64,000 nt of DNA from Larix kaempferi (GCA_027924585.1 BSBM01000252.1:3658001-3722000), one strand, 5' to 3'; positions 34,271 to 45,329 are shown, counted from the first letter of the stretch. Notes: generated by a model from the sequence alone, not told the origin. Numbers and translations are program-made.

Positions 34271-34856
34271 CTTTGCTTCCTGGATTACCTGTCCTTGAAC
34301 TTATATTCATCCTTGCTGACATCAATCTTCTTGAACCCTGGAAAGTATATTCTGTAAGCCTTCGAGCTTTCACTGTAACCCACAAAGATACCCTTCTTTC
34401 CTGAAGGATCTAGTCTAGTCCTCTTTTCCTTTGGGACATGAGTGTATACTAGACAACCAAATATTCTGAGATGGCTGACTTCAAGTTTCTTACTAGAAAA
34501 GACCTCTTATGGTGTCTTGTTGTCCAATATCTTATGGGTATTATGTTCTGCGCATATACAGTTGTTCTAGTTGTTTCTTCCCATAGATGCATAGGTATAT
34601 CCTGGTCATGCAGCATTGCCCTTGTTGCTTCCATGATTGTTCTGTTCTTCCTTTCTGCAACTCCATTCTGTTGAGGATTATAAGGAGCAGTCAACTCCCT
34701 CTTTATCCCTGAATCATTACAAAGCTTCTTGAAGTCACCTGATGTGAATTCTCCACCATTGTTGGATCTGAATGTTTTGATCTTCTTGTCAGTTTGATTC
34801 TCCATCAAAGTTTTGAATTCCTTGAACTTATCAAACACCTCATCTTTGTTCTTCAA
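34271..34856 (-). pseudogene. H integrase, truncated
   Basis: Starts LKNKDEVFDKFKEFKTL, then FRSNNGGEFTS where the second catalytic Asp (RSDNGGEF) is Asn, then GVAERKNRTIMEATR with the catalytic Glu. The segment with the first Asp (DVCGP...FIDDYSR) is deleted between the GCEKGR block and this ORF. After a frameshift the post-integrase region LRIFGCLVYTHVPKEKRTR and GIFVGYSESSKAYRI is readable. Confidence 0.88.
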
Positions 34857-35746
34857 GAAGTATACCCAAGTCTTCCTTTTTCACACCCTTTGCAAACACC
34901 TTCATGTTTGGTCTTTATTTCAGGAAGACCTTCTATAGCCTTGCTTGCAATTGGAAGTGCCCTATAGTGCATATGAGCAAGTATTATATGCCAAAGTTCA
35001 CTTGGCTCCATGGATTCATGCACCATGGCATGTTCAGGTTGACCCTTCAATTTATGCAATCCTCCCTCTTGCTCTCCAATCACTACTGCATCATCTATGG
35101 TCTTTCCCTTTGTCCACATTAGTACTTGGCCATCCACAAATGCAACCCTCATACCTTTTGCATCCAATGCAGAGATGGAGAGTAAGTTCTTCTTGAGCCC
35201 AGGTACATAAAGGACTTCTTTCATCTTCAAAGATTTTCCAGAATCTAGGTTGTAGGAAGCTTCACCACTTCCTTTGATTGGGTATTGATAATCATCCCCA
35301 AGTTTCACCTTATGGGGTGATTTATGTTCAAATAGATTCACAAAAGATTCCTTAAACCTAGTCATGTGTTTGGAAGCCCCACTATCAATCAACCAATCAT
35401 TACAACCATGGGAGATGGTACCTGTGAGAGCAGAGATTAGAACATACTCTTCTTCACCTGATGAGTCATCATCACTTTCTTCCCTAGCCTTCTTCTTTGG
35501 AGGTTCATCATCCTCGACAGCATGAGCATGGAAATTTCTTTTGCTGCCCTTCTTCTTCTTGCTGAAGTTGTTGTTATTATCCCTTTTGTTCTTGGGACAA
35601 TCTGAAGCAAAGTGACCCTTCTCGTTGCATGTGAAGAATCTTAGATCCTTCTTATTCTTTTGATAGGATCTTTTGTAGCGAGAGTGCTCCTTCTTGGGCT
35701 TGCTTCTTTTGGTGTGAGTTGCAAGAGCTTGATCTTCACCTCCCAT
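34853..35746 (-). pseudogene. H Gag C-terminus, protease and pre-integrase domain
   Basis: The knuckle reads FFTCNEKGHFASDCP, so the first Cys of C-x2-C-x4-H-x4-C is Phe. Then a Lys/Asp-rich stretch, the protease DWLIDSGASKHMT, and LWHIILAHMHYRAL plus CKGCEKGR of the pre-integrase zinc domain. It is in the same frame as the Gag ORF upstream, separated by one TAG at 35815-35813. Confidence 0.9.
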
Positions 35747-35815
35747 CTTTTCCTCACGATCTACAAGTCTAGCTTCTTCTTGAGAGCATTCCTCCCATAG
35801 TTTACTGAAAGAGAT

Positions 35816-36325
35816 CTATTTCTTTCTTGCACAGATTCCTTGAATAAAGGAGTCCCATAACCTAGGTAGGCCATTCAGAGTGGTCATAACAACTTCACCA
35901 TTGTCCACTACTTCATCCACAGCTTCAAGTTGCTCTTTGATCTGAGAGACCTTGGAGAAGTAAGATTGAATGGTTTCTCCATTCAACATCTTGACCCCTT
36001 TCAATTGATTCTGCAGAGTCATCTTCCGATATATGTTCTTCCCTTCAAATAGCTTTGTCAAAGAGTCAAACATCTCCTTGGGTGTCTTTAGAGAAGACAC
36101 ATGGGGCATGAGATGGTCTTTGATAGAATCATCAATGATTCTCTTTTCCTTGACCAAGTTCTTCTTATGCAATACCTTGGCCTCTTTATCCTCTGGGATA
36201 GGGATGTCTTCTTTTATATATGAGTCCAACTCATTCTCTTCCAGGATTAACCCAATCCTATACTTCCAAGCTCGGAAGTTATCAGCCCCTTCAAGCTTAT
36301 CCTCAAGCTTGGTGTGGTGAGACAT
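35816..36325 (-). pseudogene. H Gag N-terminal part
   Basis: Copia-type Gag starting MSHHTKLEDKLEGADNFRAW, with YFSKVSQIKEQLEAV and TTLNGLPRLWDSF. The frame is open upstream to 36373, but the Met at 36325 fits the family start. It ends at a TAG that is probably a changed CAG, since the frame continues as ISFSKLWEE. Confidence 0.9.
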
Positions 36326-36890
36326 CTTAAAGAGTACTTCAAATGGAAATAGAAAAGATTTAGGTCTTACCACTTGAAATACTAAAAACTGGATCTAGTC
36401 CCGGATTAGGGTTTGTCGGAAAAACCCTAAAAATTCAAAATGTGATTTTCAATTTTCTAAAAGGATAGAAAGATGCGCTTTGATGAGCTGATCATCTTGG
36501 TGCATTCAGAATTTGAGATCAGCAAAGTTTTACCCTTCAGATTTTCCTTTTTTTTGTCCTCTCGGGTTCACTAGGGAGAGCCCTGAATTAGGGTTTGAGT
36601 TTCCCGAAGATCTACCCAGCCAAAAATCTCGATCCAAAGCTCTAAACTTCGATTTTTGCAAGGAGCTTCCAGCTATGTCTTCAGATTTCAGAAATTCCTA
36701 TGTTTGTGGAAACCCTAATTTTTAGGGCCAAATATAAAAATGCTCGAAATTGAATTCTGATTGGACAGATAGATACACCTTGATAAGTAGAGTCAATCTA
36801 CTATACTGCTTTTCCAAAATTTGTGGAGAGAAACCCAATAAACAAGAAACTCAAGTTTCTGTCACTGCAAAATGTCTTCTTCTCAGGTTA
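36326..36890 (-). other. H leader between primer site and gag
   Basis: About 560 bp on the minus strand with no recognisable gene. Several AACCCTAA-type words are present. Confidence 0.5.
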
Positions 36891-36902
36891 GCTCTGATAC
36901 CA
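36891..36902 (-). other. H primer-binding site (initiator tRNA-Met)
   Basis: TGGTATCAGAGC on the minus strand, touching the 5' LTR. This is the classic primer site of plant copia elements. Confidence 0.95.
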
Positions 36903-37496
36903 TGTTAAATTTTGAGCATTAATTCACAATACTCTAGGATCTTCACTAAGAGAATAACATATACAGTATATCAATGCATAAAAATCACAATAAGCATGAC
37001 AAGCATCATAAGAATAAAAAGCATGAGAGACAAGAGACACAGAGTTTCCATGGGGAAAACCCTAAGGTGAAAAACCTCACAACTTCCTCAGAGATAGAGA
37101 GAGCAATGGCTCAACCAAAGTACAACCAGAATACACTTGAGATAGTCTCCTAGAAGCAGATGATCCTCCTCCTCACTAGTGCGCCACTTTCTGAGTGAGA
37201 GGGATGTTACTTTCCGAATGATCTAAATAGAGATCTCCTGATCTCTATTTATACTAACCTGTTTTCCCAGTCACCTTATGGGGCCGACTTGTCTAGCTAG
37301 GTACATCCACAATATAATATATATATTTTAGGGCCGACCCCACACATGGTGGTCTAATAACCAATCGGCAAGTACACACACTTACGACACTTTTCAATCC
37401 ACATGATGACACTTCCTTATATAGGAATAACACATCTCTAATAAGGGTACAATAAATATATATGAAATACATTCCGAAGTTACATATACATCAACA
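36903..37496 (-). repeat. H 5' LTR (594 bp)
   Basis: Partner of 30485-31091. Minus-strand TATAAATA at 37253-37246, followed by GAGATCAGGAGATC. Flanked by the primer site on the left and the GAGCG duplication on the right. Confidence 0.95.
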
Positions 37497-37501
37497 GAGC
37501 G

Positions 37502-38327
37502 GCATGTCACGGTCCTGTCTAAAGTCTATCCCCGCCTAGGGATATTCTCTATAGAGATCACCTGCCAGTTCCACTAGCGAAAGAACTCTTCAGTATATGG
37601 TCATGCCAGACGGCCACCACCCTGTCGTGTTAGAATCTCATCCCACCGGGTCAGGGCTGGATCACGGAGACTGTGAGGAGGGACATCCTCCATCAGACTA
37701 AGCCTCGGAACCCTCTCAAAGAAGAAGCTGCATAGGATGCTACCATACCCAAAGTTTTTGGCCTTACCCTCTTTGCATTCTCTCAGTTGTGTCTTCATAG
37801 ACACCAGCAGAGTAGTACACCAGTCGAATATCATAGGTTGCATGCATTGTGATGTATAGAACATCACTGGCCTAGATGCCTGGTGCAGTGCTTTAGGTCC
37901 AGTGATCTGCACCAAGGTAGCCACAATGATCTTTGTACTCAGATCCACTATGGCATTGATGGGCACTTGGCTTCCCACCGCTTGTGTGTTTGAGGGACAA
38001 TACCGCACTATGTAGTCCTGAATAGTGATCCCACCACCCACGGTCCGAGACCGAAGACTAGCCACCTCCCCTCTGCGGGACAAACCAGTAATGAAATAGA
38101 TATCCTCTACTTCTAGTGTCAGATTTTTCCCGTTGAGGATGAAGTTTTGTGCATCCACATCCCAATAGTCTACCAGCTGACGGAGTAATAGGTTTTGGGC
38201 CCTTAAACCCCCTATACTCTAGAACTTGTACAAACCACATGCTTGCAATGCTTGTTGTGCTTGCAAATTATAGCGCATGGCCTCATCAACCTGGTCATGC
38301 TCTCTCTCCCTCCACTCTAGAACCATC
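37502..38327 (-). pseudogene. A antisense gene: main part of exon 2
   Basis: Begins MVLEWREREHDQVDEA at 38326, one base after a 3' splice site (CACTCTAG). It contains YWDVDAQNFILNGKNLTLE, DIYFITGLSRRGE (mobile-domain-like), IFDWCTTLLVSMKTQL, KNFGYGSILCSFFFERVP and RWDEILTRQGGG, all shared with B and C although the surrounding DNA has diverged strongly. Stops after GGGRLA and near 37560, then the H insertion at 37501. Confidence 0.8.
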
Positions 38328-38740
38328 CTAGAGTGCAAAACAAGTAAATTTTGGTCAATTTCATGATTAAAAATTTCTTCACGGTCGTACCTGCGGGCTA
38401 ATTTGTATACAGTGGTGGGTACCCACGAGCAGTCTATTTTTTGACTACGTGTTTGGTGCCCTACCTGTGACCCGCATAGTTATAGCCCGCGGGTAGCGCC
38501 GAAGCCATCTAGGGCTTGGCAAAACTAAAAAATCCACTGACAAAAATTGAAATAAAAGCATTAAAATGAAAGGTATGGAAGTAACCACCAACCTACCCCG
38601 GACAGTTCGCTGAATGGTCGCTTGTAGCTCCCACGATCGACAACTGAAGTTTCAGGTGAAAACTTACCACTAAACTCCAAATTTGTGAATAGTGCAAATG
38701 AATTGTAATTTGGAAAATTTTATTACTTTTTATAATTTTC
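38328..38740 (-). promoter_or_regulatory. Promoter, 5' exon and intron 1 of the A antisense gene
   Basis: Minus strand: TATAAAAAG at 38734-38726, a short exon ending CCGGG before GTAGGT (38596-38591), and an intron ending CACTCTAG at 38328. The layout equals B, C and D. The A-family motif island lies inside the intron. Confidence 0.5.
38391..38500. promoter_or_regulatory. A-family motif island in antisense intron 1
   Basis: Contains GCGGGCTA, GGTACCCACGAG, CCCGCATAG and the palindromic 15-mer TATAGCCCGCGGGTA (38481-38495). The 15-mer occurs identically in the A 3' LTR (59706-59720), and CGCGGGTACCC occurs in the leader. Confidence 0.7.
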
Positions 38741-39012
38741 TGGACCCGCTTTTCTATAGTTTTTTCCATTTTGAGCCATTATGAACTAATATCGTGTCAT
38801 GGAGTAGTGTTTTTTAATGGGATTTCCTCAGCGAAAGTTGTTCTGAACCATTTCACACCTACGGTAGGTACGTTCAACACCTGGCATATAGGTTAGATTC
38901 CATTTTCGCATGCATTATGCATTTGACCTGTTGACCATTTTCATAAACCCTAGGTGCGACCCCGCTTCGTAACTGACATGAAACCTTCACACTACTTTAG
39001 AAGTGTTGTTAT

Positions 39013-39017
39013 GTGGC
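39013..39017. other. Target-site duplication of element D, left copy (GTGGC)
   Basis: GTGGC precedes D and is repeated at 45293-45297 after the D 3' LTR. Confidence 0.92.
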
Positions 39018-39104
39018 TATTAACACCCAAAAAGTGTTCACTTCGAAGGTCACCCTTTGCGCAACCCCCGTAATGGGTTGTATCTTAAGCGTTTTTACCC
39101 ATAA
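39018..39104 (+). pseudogene. D LTR stub fused to integrase C-terminus
   Basis: 39018-39042 matches the first 25 bp of the D 3' LTR apart from the second base. 39043-39104 encodes EGHPLRNPRNGLYLKRFYP and a stop, homologous to the end of the A and B integrases. Thus 5' LTR body, primer site, leader, gag, protease, RT and most of integrase are missing. Confidence 0.88.
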
Positions 39105-39208
39105 ATGAAACTGCGACCTCATTGGTCCGCATTGTACAGTTTGCTCTCTTTTTTGTTTTTCACCTTTTTAACCGCGATCTTACATTCCTCATTTTTGCAT
39201 GACCACAG

Positions 39209-39637
39209 ATAGACCACTTCCCACCTAGTTACACTGGCTTCGCTGATGGAGCAAGCCGCTGGTCTCCCAACCTAGCTTCCGCAGCATGGGTCTTATATTC
39301 CCCTTCACATGAAATGATTCACCTTGACGGAATATGCATAGGCGCTGCCACCAACAACCAAGCAGAGTATGATGCTGTGACCGGTCTCCTCACTGCTTCC
39401 CTCCAGATGGGCATATGTCACCTTCATGTGTTCCTTGACTCCCAGCTACTTGTTTCCTAGCTCAACAACTACTACCAGGTGCGTGATCCCTATCTCTTTA
39501 GGAAATTCCTGTGCACAAAACAACTCAGCTGACAGTTTGAATCCATTACATTCACTCATGTCCCGAGAGCTCACAATAGTGTCGCAGATCAAATGGCTAA
39601 CAACATCCTAGATTGGCACATCAATCACACCATGTAA
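39209..39637 (+). pseudogene. D second RNase H (Tat-type)
   Basis: Follows ACCACAG directly. The first codon is ATA where A and B have ATG. GFADGASRWSP (D), NNQAEYDAV (E), FLDSQLLVS (D), SVADQMANNILDWH (D): all four catalytic positions are present, but a TAG after LLVS (CAG in relatives) and a TGA after KQLS interrupt it. Confidence 0.85.
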
Positions 39638-39709
39638 ACACCTCCATCATGCATCATCATCCCATAACATCTCATAAAAACATATAAAAACCCCAAAATA
39701 TTGCAAGGG

Positions 39710-39984
39710 GCATCCACGTGCCTATCATCACATAAACATTTGCATCCATGTGCAATAAAAAAAAATAAGAACACATTCATATACAGCGGCATCCACGTGC
39801 CTAGTCCTACATACATAGTGTTGCATCCATGTGCAATACATCACATAACATACACAAGGGGGCATCCATGTGCCCAACATCCTATACTACTTGCATCCAC
39901 GTGCAGTACAAACATACAACACACCATAAGCGCATCCACGTGCGTACAACTAAAACATCATCGCAAAAAGGTGCATCCACGTGC
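39710..39984. repeat. Array of eight GCATCCACGTGC motifs in D
   Basis: GCATCCACGTGC or GCATCCATGTGC starts at 39710, 39742, 39789, 39823, 39862, 39893, 39932 and 39973, with spacing of 31-47 bp. Copies with CACGTG hold a G-box/E-box core; the others look like its C-to-T decay. The array sits between the ends of the convergent second RNase H and antisense genes. Confidence 0.85.
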
Positions 39985-40134
39985 ATATATATATATCAAA
40001 AAATACATGTTCATCGGCTATACATGTCCTGAGTACCCCGTACTCATCTATATACAAAAAATGTCTATACATCCCTAAAGCCTCATAAAATACATGCCGT
40101 AGCTACAAAACTCGGGGGGAGTCCCCTGCACTCC

Positions 40135-41457
40135 CTAATGAGAGTCATACCCTGCATCACTACCTGCATCACCTGCCTCTGAGTCCTCCCCCCGCTCCTC
40201 CTCCGGTAGATCCTCATCCCCTACGGGCTCCTGTGCCCAAGCCCTGTCTGCCAGGATAGCCACCCGGATCGCAATCGAACGGAACTCCCAAGGCACTCTC
40301 ATGCAATCCTGAATCACATCGGGATCCACATCCCGCCATCCCTCGTCGGTCACTCCAACTAGTAACCGATCCAGCAACACTTGTACAGACTCCAAAGTCC
40401 CCTCTGCGTCCCACCGACGCACCTCCCCTCGGCCCGGTAAGGCTGGTACCGCCACATGTCCCCTGCGTGCGATGTGTCCTGGTGGTGGTCTCGGACCCAA
40501 ATCTGTAGATCACACATCAGTCAGTAATAGTATATATCATAACACACATCATACATAAATCTTGACATCCATAACATGCAAGCAAAAACATACGTACCAT
40601 CGGGTCCCCATGCCTGTCCTAGCTCCCGTGGTGCCTTTGGATCTCTGGTATAGTCCATATCTCTATATGGATAGTCATCCAATGTCAAAGGTATCTATAG
40701 CCACTGCAGGTACAACTCCCGTGTGAAGTATCTACCAACCTCGCCGCCACCACAACGGTGCATCATCTCTCCCCACTGCACCATCCGCGGCTCCCTCAAA
40801 CCTCCTGCCCTGATCGGTACCCGTGGCCGCAGGGTGGGTACCCTCTCCATTAAGAACACACATAGAAAGGACCCATAGCAGAACCCCTTTCCAGATTCCT
40901 TCGCCGATGTCAGCTGTCGCTGCACACAGGTGAGGAACATCTGGCCCCACACATAGTAGACCCCATCTAGTACGCGCTCCACCAGCTGCATCTGGCCCCC
41001 AGACACCTTCTCCGGTGACTGGGACCCCAACACACGAACCACGCATGCTTCAATAGCCTGCACTGCCGGCTCCTATAGGTCTATCACCCGGAGTGCATTC
41101 CTATGCACCCTAGCCTCTGGAACACAGTACCGCTCCAGCATGTCCTCCATATCTACATCGGCAGATACTCACAGCTGCGTATCTGCCACCCTACCCAGAC
41201 AGGGCAACCCTGTCAGGAAATATACATCTATCAGGGTGAGGTCCACCCTCTCACCCTGCACCCTGAATGCCTGTATGTCTGGCTCCCAGAAACTCACTAG
41301 CCTGTTCAGCAGCAACCCTACCGAACGCATCATAGGTACCTGCGCGAACTTTAACAGTCTGCACAACCCCAATATTGACCGCACATGACGATCCCCTTGG
41401 ATGACCGTCACTATCTCATCCGGGATCTCCCGCTCCCTCCACAGTACCAGCGACATC
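40135..41457 (-). pseudogene. D antisense gene: exons 2 and 3
   Basis: Minus strand. Exon 2 41457-40598 starts GATGTCGCTG after TTTGACAG (MSLVLWREREIPDEI). Intron 2 is 40597-40503 (GTACGTAT...CTACAG, 95 bp). Exon 3 40502-40135 starts LGPRPPPG and ends acidic (PEEERGEDSEAGDAG). Exon 2 contains VDLTLIDVYFLTGLPCLG, KGFCYGSFLCVFLMERVP and REPRMVQWGEMMHRCGGG, the same blocks as in A, B and C. Stops (for example after VADTQL) break it. It is far more GC-rich than its surroundings. Confidence 0.8.
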
Positions 41458-42039
41458 CTGTCAAACACGCAAGGCAAACTCATCAGACTCATGTCAAAGA
41501 AATAAACCTTGCCCCCCCCTCGAGAGGTCTTAACAGCTCGCTTCAAAACGCGGCTTTAGGCCCCCTTGCCACGGTTTTTGACCGCGACTGTCTGGCCCAC
41601 AGTCGCGGTCCAACACTGCGACTGTTCAGGCCGAACTCGCGGTCCCAAACCGTGACTATCGAGGCCGAACACGCAGTACCAAACCGCGTATTTAGCCTCG
41701 AAACACGCGGTCCCAGACCGTGTGTTCTGAGTCAAACCCCGCGGTCTCCACATGCGTCATCCGCCATAGAACCCGCGGTCTCTGACTGCGGCTCCCTCCT
41801 GAAAACCCGCAGTCCACCCCACGTGGACCATACAAATACCCCCTGGGACCCACTACCCACCCCCCAAACCCAAAAAACATGCAGGTATGAGTTTCATGGA
41901 ATACCTGTATCTCCCGGATCTGAAATTAGCCGGTCGGATCATCCAGAAATGCCACCTCAGCTCTGGCCCACTCTGATCACTAGTGAAAGTCAAATAGTAT
42001 AAATGACACTTGTCATGTTCGACCCACTCACTATTTATA
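41458..42039 (-). promoter_or_regulatory. Promoter and intron 1 of the D antisense gene
   Basis: Minus-strand TATAAATAG at 42039-42031, a possible 5' exon ending ATACAG before GTATTCC (41904), and an intron to 41458. The placement equals A, B and C. The 5' splice site is the least certain part. Confidence 0.45.
41560..41830. promoter_or_regulatory. CG-rich palindromic motif island in D antisense intron 1
   Basis: Repeated words CCGCGACTGT, ACAGTCGCGGTCC, CACGCGGTCCCAGACCGTG and AACCCGCGGTCTC in both orientations. This is the D-specific counterpart of the A and B/C islands at the same place. The D LTR lacks these words, and its leader is deleted. The E leader has a loosely similar CG-rich stretch. 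Confidence 0.65.
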
Positions 42040-44563
42040 GTCCGTTGAATTTTTCTTGTTTTGGCCGTTCTGAACCCATACGGAGTCCATTTTTCGAACC
42101 GTTTCCACCACTGGAATCAACACGACAAGACCGCCATGATGGTCACCTCGTTGCATTTTTTTTTCCACGTCCTTTTTTGCCGATTTTTTTGACACCACTA
42201 GTCGCCTCGGTTTGCATGCCACTTCGGCTGCTCTCCATTTTTCGCATATTTTATATCATCAGATTCATTTTTCCAAGCCGGTGATGATGCTTGAGATCAT
42301 TTCTCGCTCTCACCCCCAGATGTTTCGGGTATTTTTTCCAAAACGCCCCCCGTCGCCTCGGTTTATGTGCCACATTGGCCGTTATCCATTTTTGAAACTT
42401 TTTATATCGTCAGATTCATTTTTCCGAGCTCGTGATGATGCTTGAGATCATTTCTCGCTCTCACTTGGTACAGTTTCAACATTGTGTCCCGACACCTTGC
42501 TGCCTCGGTTTGCGTGCCACATCGACCGCCATCGAATTGTTCCACATTTTTACATGAGCCATTCACTCCTGTCATACTGCAATTATTTTGTTATTTTGCC
42601 ACCATTCATTACCCCGCAAGGAGGCCCACCAGTGCTCCCCCCCACCCTCGTTCTTGGTCATCATAAATGTTCCTTGATTTGAGCACTTCCTCGCCTGGCC
42701 ATTCCTTTTGTTCGATATAATTTTATCCCTTTTTCGGGTCGGACAAGTCCTTTACGAAAAAGGCACTTAGGGAGTTTCTGTTAAGCTCTTTTCTGACTCC
42801 TAAAACAATGAAAAGATCGCCGAGCAATCTTGCTTCCTTTCATGCTCGTTAAAGTACCTGAAAGGGCATCTATCTGGTATAAGTTTAACCCTTTTCCGAA
42901 CCTGGTAGACTAATTACGAAAAAGGAATACTCTAGTCACACCGGCTAGAAGAGTTCTTCATTGCATCCTTTTATGCTTCTTCGGGCCTTGGAGACTAACA
43001 CATGAAAAAGCAACCCCCTGGAGTCTTCTTATTTGCTTTCAGACTCTCTAAAATTGAAATCAACCACGAGCATGAACTGTCCTGGGCTCGTATAAATCCA
43101 CACGACAGTACCATTCCATTACTTCAGAGTCTTCTTATCGCTTTCAAACTCCTTAAAATTGAAAGCAATCACGAGCATGAATTGTCCTGGGCTCGTATAA
43201 ATCCACACGACAGTACCATTTTATACACACTTCTTCTAGTTCCCTAACCCATGAAGAAGTCCCCCCGTGCCTCCTAGCACTATGATCGATCATCTCGGAA
43301 GCACCCCGAATCAGGTCTCCTTTGTTCAGAGTATTCTGCAGTCTCCTGCCATTTTATACCAGCTTGAGTGTCCCTCAGCCCAGTCACCATCCTTGATCCA
43401 TTACAGCTATGATCCCTTTCCCATCCGTTAGTTTCATATGCTGCCCGATCGTCCCCATCATCATACTCTGAACAAAGGAAGTTTGAGTCCGCCCACTCTA
43501 CTTGCCCAGTTGTCCCCGCATAGTTTATCAATCCTGCCATCAGTACTCTCACACTACAGTTCTCCACCTCGCGCTCCTATCAAGGAAACATCATTTCCTT
43601 GATGGTTACAGGTCTCCCTCTATCGACAACAGCCCCTCTATTCCAAAGGATAGGCCCAGAGGTCCCTACGCCTTGGACTCATCACCATCTGTGGTAAATG
43701 CCTACGGACCATTCTGAGAGGAGTCATCATTGCCTCTCCGAGTGGTTGTTTCTCACATGCTCGACTTCAACACCTTGATCGCATCATCGAGAATCGTGTA
43801 GGGTTCTATCCCTTCAGTTTTTAGTCGAAGACCCCGGATTTCCCCTGACTCTAGCACATTGGTGAGTCACTTCGGAACGCCCAATTATATGTTCCCGTGG
43901 ATGTCCGGGTTGTGTTGGCGATTGTATTCGGAAGCCATCCAGTTATATGCTTCCTTGAGTACCCAGTTCAGTTCCAGTTCAGTGTACCATTGAGGTTAGG
44001 GCTCCCTGTCAATATGATCCAGCAGCTCATCAGTTCCTCTGGTACCCCGTCCGCAGCACTGATGTTATTCCAATGCACCCATTTTTTCAGCTCACACATG
44101 GTCAGCCCAACAGTATGTCCCAGATTTGTGTCCCCTCTGGACCCTTATGATGTACACAATGGTTCTCTATGTATCTTACAGGTCCCTCTTTTCGGGCCTC
44201 ACAGTTTTTTTTATGTATCTTGATACGAGCATGGGTATGCCCGCCTCGTCCATATATTGAGATTCTTCCTCATTCTTTGTTTGAGGCTATGTATATGTCA
44301 TGTCCCCATTTTTTGGACCCCATTGTTATTACTGTGTTATATCCTGATACGAGCATGGGAATGCCTGCCTCGTCCATATGATCAGATGATTCCTCATCCA
44401 TTATTGAGGTTATGTACTTTTAGTTCTTGCAGTTTGTTCAGGATCATTGTTCTGGGCTTCAGTTTGTTTCTTCTCTTCTCCACACCCCAGGAAAACCTTA
44501 CATGACTTATGATGTCCATCAACCATACGATGAGCTCCTACCCTCACACATCAGGGGGCAATC
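42040..44563 (+). other. D 3' region with tandem repeats and polypurine tract
   Basis: No sense gene. About 150-bp repeats at 42201, 42352 and about 42500 (GTCGCCTCGGTTT...GTGCCAC). Hairpin repeats like those of B at 42821-42848, 43067-43090 and 43172-43195 (CGAGC...GCTCG with TTTCAGACTC and AAATTGAAA words). A repeat of about 123 bp at 44222 and 44345 (GATACGAGCATGGG). Ends with AGGGGG (44553-44558) five bases before the LTR. Confidence 0.65.
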
Positions 44564-45292
44564 TGTTAACACCCAAAAAGTGTTCACTACCTCATCTACC
44601 CCATTACATGACTCGTTTGTCCATTTTCCTACCATATTTCCCTTAAAAATCCTGAAAATCCCACTAAAAAGCCTCCAAAAGGCCACAAAACCATCAAAAA
44701 AGCCTCAAAAAGGCTAAAAAACCCCTTTTCCCTCCAAAAATATCCAAAATTCCTCTAAAATAGGAAAAACCCTCTAAAAAGGGAATAAAAAATATAAAAT
44801 AATGAGGAAAAAGGAGGGAAAAACCCTATACAACTGACCTAAACCATATGGTTCCCAAAACCATGGGCCAGCACTCCACCACCAAAAAACTATAAATAGG
44901 TAATGGAGACCCCTCATTTGAGATCCACAATCATTAGGCACCCTTACTCTGCCAAAATAGCTCTTGAAACCCTAGCTCACCCTTGAGCTACTTTCACCTT
45001 GAGAGCCCCTTTTGGCCCATTCCCATCATTCGAAGAAAGAGAAGGAGCAAGTTCGAGCTTGGAGCAACCCTCTTGGGCCATTGCAAGAGCTTCACCAACC
45101 TTCACATTGGAGGTAAAATCAATACAAAAACCATTCTTTATATCTTGTTTTTTCTGTTTCATGCATATGTTTAGAGTAATTTACATTTATGTTTTAGCAC
45201 TTTAATTTACAATTAATTGAACTGCTACTAAGGAGTCCCTTCTCCTTAGTAGGTGCTCATTTGCACAAGCTAGGGGTAAAACCCTAGCTACA
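44564..45292 (+). repeat. D 3' LTR (729 bp)
   Basis: Starts TGTTAACACCC, ends CTAGCTACA, followed by the GTGGC duplication. TATAAATA at 44891-44898. It resembles the E LTR (3840-4593) in both ends and around the TATA box. Confidence 0.92.
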
Positions 45293-45297
45293 GTGGC

Positions 45298-45329
45298 GGT
45301 AGGTATTTTTTCGAACATGGGTACCCTAG
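45298..45329 (+). other. 32-bp strip of element A between insertions D and C
   Basis: The only A sequence left between the D target duplication and the C LTR. Its last five bases CCTAG are the left target duplication of C; the right copy is at 57888-57892. Confidence 0.9.

Larger units (their letters stand above)
30485..37496 (-). mobile_element. Element H: Ty1/copia retrotransposon, defective (7.0 kb)
   Basis: LTRs 36903-37496 (5') and 30485-31091 (3'), minus strand, flanked by GAGCG. Primer site TGGTATCAGAGC, purine tract, and gag-protease-integrase-RT-RNase H in copia order. Internal deletions removed the first catalytic part of integrase and the catalytic YxDD box of RT, so the copy cannot move by itself. 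By eye the LTRs differ at about 15 sites in 270 bp plus a small indel. Confidence 0.95.
39018..45292 (+). mobile_element. Element D: internally deleted Tat-like retrotransposon (6.3 kb)
   Basis: Left end TATTAACACCC is the LTR start TGTTAACACCC with one G-to-A change. After about 25 bp the LTR jumps into the last codons of integrase (39043). The rest is a second RNase H, the antisense gene, a 3' region and a complete 3' LTR. Both 5-bp flanks are intact, so the deletion is internal and not a partial insertion. Confidence 0.92.

Noticed and set aside
41459-41546. N-terminal extension (MKRAVKTSRGGGKV) of the D antisense ORF
   Set aside because: It lies upstream of the 3' splice site that precedes GATG in all four elements, so it is better read as intron.
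41385-42002. 205-codon plus-strand ORF in D
   Set aside because: It is the complement of the antisense gene's CG-rich intron 1 and start of exon 2, and its composition is that of the motif island.
44427-44717. Plus-strand ORF spanning the D 3' region and LTR start
   Set aside because: It crosses the purine tract and the LTR boundary, which is not expected for a gene.
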